From NCBI GenBank assembly GCA_963848045.1, contig CAWKCC010000004.1, forward strand, positions 186,001 to 250,000: a stretch of 64,000 nucleotides of DNA, in the 5' to 3' direction. Origin of the DNA: CAVUAT01 sp963848045 (GTDB lineage: Bacteria; Actinomycetota; Thermoleophilia; Solirubrobacterales; 70-9). The translations under genes were made by a program, and so were the position numbers. The notes under the pieces are model-generated. The model made no database searches. It was not told where the DNA came from and saw nothing but the letters and a program-made list of their open reading frames with translations. This document shows positions 58,200 to 64,000 of this stretch, one piece after another (the first letter of the stretch is position 1; every line of letters starts with the position of its first letter).

Positions 58200-59218
58200 G
58201 GAGCTCAGGCGAGCGCTGGTGGATCGTTGTGGCGGCGGGCGGCGCCGTGGTTCTCGTCATCTCGGTGCTGGCGATCGCGGGAGTCTTCTCCGGGGACTCG
58301 GGGGGCGACGCCAGCCCCGGCGCCGACGCCGGGGCCGGGTTCGGAGCGGCGAAGACGACCGCATCGGCTCCGACCGCCGCACGGCCGGCCGTGCGCCGCT
58401 ATCAGCTAGGCGGCCGTCCCGACACGATCAGTGCCGGCGGCGGCTACGTCTGGGTCTCGGACTCGTTCGCCGGGGTGCTGAACCGCATCAACCCCGCCAG
58501 CAAGAAACCGATCCCCGTCGAGCCTGCCGGGTTCCCCACCGACGTCAGCGCCGCCGGGAAAGGCAGCGCCTGGCTCGCGCTCGCCGACGCAGGGGCGGTG
58601 CAGCGGGTCACCGCCACCGAGGGCGCGGCCGAGCCCGTGAAGGTCGGTGCCTTTCCCTTCCAGGTCGCCGCCGGCGAGGGCGCGCTCTGGGCGATGTCGC
58701 AGGACTCGGTCGAGCGCGTCGACCTCGAATCCGGCGGCGTCGACGACCCGCCGATCGCGCTCGATGGCGACGGCTCCTCGATCGCGGCCGGGGTCGGCGG
58801 CGTCTGGGTGTCGCGCTCCAATCGCGAGGTTGTCCGGATCGACCCCGAGGGTGGCTCGATCAGCGCCGTCGTGAAGGTGCCCGGCGCCTTCAACGTCGCC
58901 GTCGGCGAGCGGTCGGTCTGGGTGCTGGGGGCGGCGAAGGGGTCCGCCTCGGGCACCCTGACCCGCCTCGACCCGGCCGGCGACGGAGTCGCGGGGGCGC
59001 CGATCCCCGTCAGCCGGGCGCTCGATGTCGCCGCCGGCCTCGGCCTCGTCTGGGTGGTCAGCGCCGATGGGATGGTGAAGCGCTTCGACCCGGCGTCGGG
59101 GGCCCCGGTCGGCCGCCCGGTCAGGGTGGGCCGCCAACCGCAGTCGATCAGCGTCGGCGAAGGTTCGGCCTGGGTGGCGTGCGCGGGCGCTGGCGCGGTG
59201 TTTAGGATCACCCCGTGA
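58196..59218 (+). CDS. Membrane-anchored beta-propeller protein (YncE/Vgb-like)
   Basis: 340 residues: a signal-anchor helix (WIVVAAGGAVVLVISVLAIAGVF), an Ala/Gly/Ser linker, then about six or seven repeats of about 40 residues of the form G..VWV(S/L)...V.RIDP.....G.PI.V, for example GGYVWVSDSFAGVLNRI and GGVWVSRSNREVVRIDP. Exported propellers of this kind bind ligands or partners; no catalytic residue set is clear. It overlaps both YjbQ and the ROK gene by 4 nt. Confidence 0.85.
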   Translation: MRSSGERWWIVVAAGGAVVLVISVLAIAGVFSGDSGGDASPGADAGAGFGAAKTTASAPTAARPAVRRYQLGGRPDTISAGGGYVWVSDSFAGVLNRINPASKKPIPVEPAGFPTDVSAAGKGSAWLALADAGAVQRVTATEGAAEPVKVGAFPFQVAAGEGALWAMSQDSVERVDLESGGVDDPPIALDGDGSSIAAGVGGVWVSRSNREVVRIDPEGGSISAVVKVPGAFNVAVGERSVWVLGAAKGSASGTLTRLDPAGDGVAGAPIPVSRALDVAAGLGLVWVVSADGMVKRFDPASGAPVGRPVRVGRQPQSISVGEGSAWVACAGAGAVFRITP

Positions 59219-60198
59219 GCCCGGCCAAGACATCGCCCCGGGGGGGCATCGACCTCGGCGGCACCAAGATCCAGACGGTGATCGTCAACTCCCGCAACGA
59301 GGTCCTGGGAGAGGCTCGGCGCCCGACCCCGGCCGAGGGCGGGCCCGAGGACGTCGCGGCCGAGATGGTCGCTGCGCTTCTCGAGGCCGCCGAACAGGCG
59401 GGCGTCGAGGGCTCCGCACTGACCGGCGTCGGCGTCGGCTCTCCCGGCGACGCCGACGAAAGGACCGGGATCGTCTCCGGCGCCAAGAACCTGCCCGGCT
59501 GGGACGGGTCCTTCGCACTCGCCGAGACCATCTCCGGGGAGGTTGGGGCGCCGGTCAAGGTCGGCAACGACGTCCAGGTCGCGGTCGAGGGCGAGTTCCA
59601 CCTCGGCGCCGGCAAGCCCTTCAAGACCGTCCTCGGCGTCTGGTGGGGCACCGGGGTCGGCGGTGGCCTGGTGCTCGGCGGCAAGCCCTGGATCGGACGC
59701 GGCGCGGCCGGCGAGATCGGTCACATGGTCGTCAAGGAGGGCGGCGCGCGCTGCCCCTGCGGTCGGCGCGGCTGCATGGAGGCCTACGCGGGCCGAGCGG
59801 CGATGGAGGCCAAGGCTCGCCGAGAGGTCAAGCACGGGCGCAAGACGAGCCTCTTCAAGATCATGGAGAAGCGAGGCGACGATCGTCTCAAGAGCGGGGT
59901 CTGGGCGCGGGCTCTGAAGCACGGCGACAAGCTCGCCGAGGAGCTGATCGACCGGGCGATCGTCGCGCTGGGAGCCGGGGTCGCCTCGGCCGTCAACCTG
60001 ATCGACCCCGAGGCCGTGGTTCTGGGCGGAGGCCTCGGCTCGCGCTTCGGCGAGAAGCTCGGCCCCAAGATCCAGAGGCAGATGGGCAAGCACCTGTTCA
60101 TCGACGACGACCCCCCGGCCTTCGAGGTCGCGGCCCTGGGCGACCTCGGCGGTGCGATCGGCGCCGCGCTGCTGGTCAAGAAGACGCGCAAGAGCTAG
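59215..60198 (+). CDS. ROK-family sugar kinase (glucokinase-like)
   Basis: 327 residues. ATP motif GIDLGGTKIQTV, catalytic Asp in VGNDVQVAVEGE, EIGHMVV, and the ROK zinc motif CPCGRRGCMEAYAG. The C-terminal adenosine loop is VVLGGGLGSRFG. Likely phosphorylates glucose or a related sugar; a repressor role is excluded because there is no N-terminal DNA-binding domain. An insertion around KHGRKTSLFKIMEKRGDDRL is actinobacterial. Third gene of the YjbQ operon. Confidence 0.92.
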   Translation: MSPAKTSPRGGIDLGGTKIQTVIVNSRNEVLGEARRPTPAEGGPEDVAAEMVAALLEAAEQAGVEGSALTGVGVGSPGDADERTGIVSGAKNLPGWDGSFALAETISGEVGAPVKVGNDVQVAVEGEFHLGAGKPFKTVLGVWWGTGVGGGLVLGGKPWIGRGAAGEIGHMVVKEGGARCPCGRRGCMEAYAGRAAMEAKARREVKHGRKTSLFKIMEKRGDDRLKSGVWARALKHGDKLAEELIDRAIVALGAGVASAVNLIDPEAVVLGGGLGSRFGEKLGPKIQRQMGKHLFIDDDPPAFEVAALGDLGGAIGAALLVKKTRKS

Positions 60199-60244
60199 TC
60201 GCGCCCGGCAGCGCTGGGCGCGGCATTTCGCCAAAGCCGAGATG

Positions 60245-60250
60245 TAGGAT
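60245..60250 (+). promoter_or_regulatory. -10 element (TAGGAT) of the MFS gene, leaderless
   Basis: TAGGAT, then 6 nt, then ATG at 60257. It lies about 50 bases after the ROK gene stop, so the pump has its own promoter. Confidence 0.55.
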
Positions 60251-60256
60251 CGGCCG

Positions 60257-61876
60257 ATGGCGAAGTGGGGGGTGCTCGGGGTGCTGGCGACGGCCCAGTT
60301 CCTGATGGTGCTGGATCAGGCCGTGATGAACGTCGCCATCTCCCAGCTCGTGGAGGACTTCGACACCACGGTGACCACCATCCAGGGGGTGATCGCCCTC
60401 TACGCGCTGGTCATGGCGGCGCTGATGGTGACCGGCGGCAAGCTGGGTGACATCTGGGGCCGCCGACGCGCCTTCGTGATCGGGCTATGCATCTATGCGA
60501 CCGGGTCGGCCCTGACCGCCGCCTCGTGGAGCGTGCCCAGCCTGACGCTGGGCTGGTCGATCCTCGAGGGGATCGGAGCGGCGCTGGTGCTGCCGGCTCT
60601 GGTGGCCCTGGTCGCGAGCAACTATCGCGGCAGCGACCGGGCGATCGCCTACGGGGTGCTCGGCGGGGTGGCCGGCGCCGGGATCGCGGTCGGCCCGATC
60701 CTGGGCGGCTGGGTGACCACCGACTTGACCTGGCGGCTGGTCTTCGTCGGCGAGGTGCTGGTGGCCTTCGGCATCCTCTTAGGGTCGCGTCTGATCCGCG
60801 AGCCTGCCCGCGAGCGCTCCGCGCCGTCGCTGGACTGGGTCGGCAGCGTGCTCTCCGCACTTGGGCTGGCGCTGATCGTGGTCGGGGTGCTGCAGGCGAG
60901 CAACTGGGGCTGGCTGTTCCCGCTCAACTCGCCGGTCGAGCCCTTCGGCTTCTCCCTGACGCCGTTCGTGATCGCGGCCGGCGCGCTCATCCTCGCCGGC
61001 TTCCGCGCCTGGGAGCATCACCGCGAGCAACGCGACCTCGAGCCGCTCGTGCACTTTCGCCTGTTCAGGATCGTGCCGTTGCGCGGTGGGCTCTCGATGC
61101 TTCTGGCCCAGAACCTGATCCTGATGGGGATCTTCTTCACGATCCCGCTCTTCCTACAGGTCGTCCAGGGCCTGGACGCGCTCGAGACCGGATTGCGGAT
61201 GCTGCCGGCATCGGTGGGGCTCTTCGTCGCAGCGCTCGCCGGATCGGCCCTGGCCTCACGTTTCGCGCCTCGGCCGCTGGTCCGCACCGGCCTCGGCATC
61301 GTCTTTGTCGCCACGCTGATGCTGCTCGGCACCATCGAGCCCGAGCTGGACAACACCTCCTTCCTGATTGCGATGGGAGTGCTCGGAATCGGCATGGGGC
61401 TGGTCATCTCCCAGCTCGGCAACGTGGTCCAGTCGTCGGTGGGCGATGACGACCGCAGTGAGGCCGGCGGGCTCCAGAACACCGCCCAGCAGCTGGGCTC
61501 CTCGCTGGGCACGGCCCTGCTGGGCGCGATCGTGATCACGGGCCTGATCGCCGCGTTCTCCGCGAACGTCGAATCAGATCCGGCCATCTCGCAAGGTGTG
61601 AAGGACCAGGTGCAAACTGAGCTGAGCGCCGGCGGCAGCTTCGTCGCCTCGTCCGAAGTGGAGGCCGCCGCCGGCGATGCCGGGCTCGACCCCGACACCA
61701 CGAATGCGCTGGTCGCCGGCTATGAGGACGCGCAGCTCAGGGCGCTGAAGACCGCCTTCCTGTTCGCGGCCTTCATCGTGCTCGCCTCGTTCTGGCCCAC
61801 CAGGCGCCTGCCGACGCGTCGCTTCGCGGAGCTGCAGGCCGGAGCGGACCCGACGGCAGAGCCCGCGGCGGCCTGA
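60257..61876 (+). CDS. DHA2-type MFS efflux pump (EmrB/QacA family)
   Basis: 539 residues with 14 predicted helices. Helix 1 motif D (LMVLDQAVMNVAISQL), loop motif A (GGKLGDIWGRRRAFVIG) and helix 5 antiporter motif C (GVAGAGIAVGPILGGWV) are present. A periplasmic insert follows helix 13 (about residues 440-490). The family expels hydrophobic drugs with H+ antiport. No TetR-like regulator is adjacent. Confidence 0.92.
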   Translation: MAKWGVLGVLATAQFLMVLDQAVMNVAISQLVEDFDTTVTTIQGVIALYALVMAALMVTGGKLGDIWGRRRAFVIGLCIYATGSALTAASWSVPSLTLGWSILEGIGAALVLPALVALVASNYRGSDRAIAYGVLGGVAGAGIAVGPILGGWVTTDLTWRLVFVGEVLVAFGILLGSRLIREPARERSAPSLDWVGSVLSALGLALIVVGVLQASNWGWLFPLNSPVEPFGFSLTPFVIAAGALILAGFRAWEHHREQRDLEPLVHFRLFRIVPLRGGLSMLLAQNLILMGIFFTIPLFLQVVQGLDALETGLRMLPASVGLFVAALAGSALASRFAPRPLVRTGLGIVFVATLMLLGTIEPELDNTSFLIAMGVLGIGMGLVISQLGNVVQSSVGDDDRSEAGGLQNTAQQLGSSLGTALLGAIVITGLIAAFSANVESDPAISQGVKDQVQTELSAGGSFVASSEVEAAAGDAGLDPDTTNALVAGYEDAQLRALKTAFLFAAFIVLASFWPTRRLPTRRFAELQAGADPTAEPAAA

Positions 61877-61899
61877 GCCGGCGGCGAGGCCCCGCCGGC
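61877..61899. terminator. 8-bp perfect GC hairpin between convergent genes
   Basis: GCCGGCGG (61877-61884) and CCGCCGGC (61892-61899) with a 7-nt loop, directly after the MFS stop and before the acyltransferase stop on the other strand. Confidence 0.6.
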
Positions 61900-61903
61900 C
61901 GGG

Positions 61904-62527
61904 TCAGCGGGCCGCGGTCGGCGAGTCGCCACCCGGTCGCCACCCGCCCTTGAACTCGATCTCACGGATCACCTTCGCCGGGGCGCCGGCAGCGATCACG
62001 CCCGGGGGCAGGTCTCCGGTGACCACCGAGTTGGAGCCGATCACGCAGCGCTCGCCGATGGTGACGCCGCCGGTGACCACGCAGTTGACACCGAACCAGC
62101 AGTTGTCCCCGATCCGCACCGGGCCCTTGGGCTCGAAGCCCTGCCAGGTGACCGGCTTGACGGGATCGTCGTAGCGGTGATCGGCGTCGCCGACAAAGCA
62201 GTGGTTGGCGAACATCACGTGGTCGCCGATCTCGATCAGCTCGGTCGCGGCCAGCATCGTCTCGCGGTTGAGGAAGCAGCCCTCCCCGATCTCGATCCGC
62301 GCCCTCGGGCCCAAGGTCAGCCAGCAGCCGGGCTCGAGCAGGGTCGCCTCGCCGATCCGCAGCCGGCCCGAGTCGAGCGCTTCGAGCAGCTCGCCCTCGA
62401 CCGGGTGGCGGATGAAGAAGCCTCCGCTCGCCGCGTGGCGGTTGATGCGCCAGCGGCGCCGCAGTCGCCGGTTTCGCTCATACCAGCGTCGCTTCACCCA
62501 CCAGGTCCGCCAGCGCGCCAGGCTCAC
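61904..62527 (-). CDS. Left-handed beta-helix (hexapeptide) acyltransferase
   Basis: 207 residues. A very basic N-terminus (RTWWVKRRWYERNRRLRRRWR) suits membrane binding. Hexapeptide coils follow (RIEIGEGCFLNRETMLAATELIEIGDHVMFA, in part), with the catalytic His region NHCFVGDADHRYDDP, then NCWFGVNCVVTGGVTIGERCVIGSNSVV and AGAPAKVIREIE. Typical of sugar or cell-envelope O-acetyltransferases. The start is GTG at 62527. It shares its upstream region, with a GGGC tract, with the divergent membrane protein gene. Confidence 0.88.
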   Translation of the reverse strand: MSLARWRTWWVKRRWYERNRRLRRRWRINRHAASGGFFIRHPVEGELLEALDSGRLRIGEATLLEPGCWLTLGPRARIEIGEGCFLNRETMLAATELIEIGDHVMFANHCFVGDADHRYDDPVKPVTWQGFEPKGPVRIGDNCWFGVNCVVTGGVTIGERCVIGSNSVVTGDLPPGVIAAGAPAKVIREIEFKGGWRPGGDSPTAAR

Positions 62528-62558
62528 GCCGCAAGCCTCGCACAGCGTGCGGCCGGCC

Positions 62559-62598
62559 GGGCGGGCGGCGGGGCGGGCGGGCGGGCGGGCGGGCGGGG
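62559..62598. repeat. (GGGC)n microsatellite in a divergent promoter region
   Basis: About 40 bp of near-perfect GGGC units with one interruption (GGCGGGG). It contains at least eight runs of three or more G on the plus strand, so a stable G-quadruplex is possible. It ends 7 bp before the -10 of the gene at 62620 and so replaces its -35 region. Confidence 0.75.
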
Positions 62599-62605
62599 AA
62601 TTGAC

Positions 62606-62611
62606 TAGGGT
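62606..62611 (+). promoter_or_regulatory. -10 element (TAGGGT) of the membrane protein gene
   Basis: TAGGGT, then 8 nt, then ATG at 62620. Part of TTGACTAGGGT, identical to the M29 peptidase promoter at 16480-16470. Confidence 0.5.
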
Positions 62612-62619
62612 CCCGCCGG

Positions 62620-63807
62620 ATGCAGGCGGCCTCCCCCCCGAAGACGCCCAAGAATCGACCCCGCCGCGGGATCGTCGTCGCGCTGACGGTGCTCGCCTCG
62701 GTGCTCGCCTTCGTCGCGGTCTTCTCGATCTGGGCCAACCGGCAGCTGCTCGAGACCGACAACTGGGTCGATACCAGCAGCAAGCTGCTCGAGGACGAGG
62801 CGATCCGCAGCGAGCTGGCCAACTTCATAACGGACGAGCTCTACGCCAACGTGGACGTCCAGGGCGAGCTCGAGGCCGCCCTGCCGCCCGACCTCAAGGG
62901 GCTCGCCGGGCCGGCGGCCGGCGGCATCCGCCAGCTCGTCGACGAGCTCGCCAACGAGGCGCTGCAGAGGCCGGCTGTACAGACCGCGTGGGAGGGGATC
63001 AACCGCACCACGCACGAGGAGCTCCTAGCCCTGGTCGAGAACGGCAGCGGGGACGGCGTGACGCTGGACCTCGGCTCGATCGTCACGCAGATCGGCGACC
63101 AGGCGGGCCTGGATGTGGCCGACAAGCTCCCCCCCGACGTCGGCCAGCTCGAGGTGCTGCCGCCCGAGAAGCTGACCCAGGCGCGCGATGTTGTCAACCT
63201 GCTCAAGAACCTTGCCCTGTGGACGACCACGGTGGCGCTGCTGCTGTTCGCGCTGGCCGTCTATCTGGCGCGCGGCTGGCGGCGCGAGGCGCTGCGCGCT
63301 GTGGGATTCTCGTTCATCGTCGTGGGCATCGCCGTCTCCGTCGTGCGCGGCCTGGCCGGGAACGCCGTCGTCGCCTCGCTCGCCTCGACTGCGTCCGTGG
63401 AGCCCGCCGTCCGCGACACCTACGAGATCGGCACCTCGCTGCTCGCCGACGGAGCGGGCGCGATGCTCTTCTACGGCATCGTGATAGTGCTCGGCGCCTG
63501 GCTGGCCGGGCCGACGGGCGTCGCACAGCGCGCGCGACGCGGGCTCGCCCCGTTCATGGAGCGCTCGGAAATCGCCTACGGCACGCTGCTCGCGATCCTG
63601 CTGCTGCTCTTCTGGTGGTCGCCGACCGAGGGCTTCAGGCGGCTTGGGTTCGCGATCCTGATCATCGTCCTGCTGGCGCTCGGCTGGGAGGTGCTGAGGC
63701 GCCAGACGCGCCGCGAGTACCCGGACGAGACCTGGGACAAGGGCACCGAGCGCTGGCGGGGCGCCGCGCAGTCCCTGCTGGACCGGCGCAAGCACGGCGA
63801 CGGCTGA
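62620..63807 (+). CDS. Integral membrane protein of unknown function
   Basis: 395 residues. One N-terminal helix (IVVALTVLASVLAFVAVFSIWA), an exported helical domain of about 170 residues (TDNWVDTSSKLLEDEAIRSELANFI is its start, given in part), then four or more helices (LWTTTVALLLFALAVYLA, AVGFSFIVVGIAVSVV, MLFYGIVIVLGAWLA, AILLLLFWW, LGFAILIIVLLALG). The opening W..DTS..LL.D..I...L is common in actinobacterial membrane proteins without known function. Confidence 0.8.
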   Translation: MQAASPPKTPKNRPRRGIVVALTVLASVLAFVAVFSIWANRQLLETDNWVDTSSKLLEDEAIRSELANFITDELYANVDVQGELEAALPPDLKGLAGPAAGGIRQLVDELANEALQRPAVQTAWEGINRTTHEELLALVENGSGDGVTLDLGSIVTQIGDQAGLDVADKLPPDVGQLEVLPPEKLTQARDVVNLLKNLALWTTTVALLLFALAVYLARGWRREALRAVGFSFIVVGIAVSVVRGLAGNAVVASLASTASVEPAVRDTYEIGTSLLADGAGAMLFYGIVIVLGAWLAGPTGVAQRARRGLAPFMERSEIAYGTLLAILLLLFWWSPTEGFRRLGFAILIIVLLALGWEVLRRQTRREYPDETWDKGTERWRGAAQSLLDRRKHGDG

Positions 63808-63841
63808 CCCACGGGACCGGCGCGGCTAGGCTGCCGGGCCG

Positions 63842-64000
63842 ATGAGCCTCAACCTGAGAGAGCGCCGCTTCCGCGCAGCACTGGCGGCGGCCTGCTGCCT
63901 CGCCGTCGCCACGGTCGCGCCGGCGGCCGCGAACGCCGGCGCGCGGCAGGCCGACGCCAGGCTGGAGCGGGCCCTCGATCGGATCGTGGCGATGCCCGAC
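63842..64000 (+). CDS. N-terminus of a secreted protein (runs off the window)
   Basis: 53 codons from an ATG at 63842 to the edge. The start is a Sec signal peptide: basic (LRERRFRAA), hydrophobic (LAAACCLAVATVAPAAA) and a cleavage site near ANAGA, then RQADARLERALDRIVAMPD. The last segment resembles the opening of exported serine hydrolases (beta-lactamase-like), but too little is visible to decide. TAGGCT lies 9 nt upstream of the ATG. Confidence 0.6.
   Translation, partial: MSLNLRERRFRAALAAACCLAVATVAPAAANAGARQADARLERALDRIVAMPD

Noticed and set aside
1..64000. CRISPR arrays, insertion sequences, integrases, prophage genes, attachment sites
   Set aside because: None seen. The only repeats are the 14-bp sigma pair and the GGGC tract, and no transposase or integrase motif appears in any frame with coding character.

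Overview
The window is GC-rich (around 70% by eye) and densely coded. Short leaderless promoters, GTG/TTG starts, actinobacterial family content (DUF1844, TsaB/RimI/TsaD/TsaE, DHA2 pump, DUF3179/DUF547) and a Firmicutes/Actinobacteria-type hisS-aspS-mnmA-alaS-ruvX-mltG-aroE order suggest a deep-branching actinobacterium such as a Thermoleophilia/Solirubrobacterales relative. That placement is inference; no rRNA gene is present. I see no insertion sequence, phage or CRISPR array.

Layout. (1) 134-16462, minus strand: a core block running hisS > aspS > GH3 hydrolase > NTF2-like > a 6S-like RNA candidate > NifU-MnmA fusion > alaS > ruvX > mltG > aroE > HtrA-type protease, preceded by an MBL hydrolase, a small membrane protein, a formiminotransferase and an M29 peptidase. 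A tRNA-Met(CAT) follows at 16531. (2) 16617-24289: ion and stress genes (P-type ATPase, double universal stress protein, DUF1059, K+ channel, a decayed ClC channel, TraR/DksA zinc finger, CPA1 antiporter). (3) 24341-30037, minus strand: a tightly packed block of radical SAM enzyme, methyltransferase, DUF547, DUF3179 lipoprotein, 34-aa membrane peptide, ECF sigma, anti-sigma and DUF427. This is the least understood unit and the best candidate for an undescribed pathway. (4) 30142-33979: thioesterase, saccharopine-dehydrogenase-like reductase, an RpoD-type sigma factor with tandem 20-bp-spaced repeats in front, and a coupled coiled-coil/Cys-rich pair. (5) 34038-37771: a heterodimeric ABC exporter with one degenerate ATP site. 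(6) 38692-49880: tRNA-Gln(CTG), FAD reductase, two TrkA-type proteins, two APC permeases fused to UspA domains, H+-pumping pyrophosphatase, DUF1844, GCS2 ligase and Rex. (7) 49877-54140: glutaredoxin-like, tsaD, rimI, tsaB, then tsaE, UDG family 4 and an FmdB zinc ribbon, interrupted by one opposite-strand lipoprotein gene. (8) 54257-56900: pantothenate operon DUF2520-panC-panB. (9) 56944-64000: MBL hydrolase, YjbQ, beta-propeller, ROK kinase, DHA2 pump, hexapeptide acyltransferase, a membrane protein and the start of a secreted protein.

Regulation. Many first genes have a TANNNT hexamer 6-8 nt upstream of an ATG/GTG, so their mRNAs are probably leaderless; genes inside operons overlap by 1-8 nt. 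Convergent gene pairs are separated by GC-rich hairpins without a T tract. Starts were moved inward from the longest open frame where a promoter, Shine-Dalgarno, signal peptide or domain boundary supported it; each case is explained.
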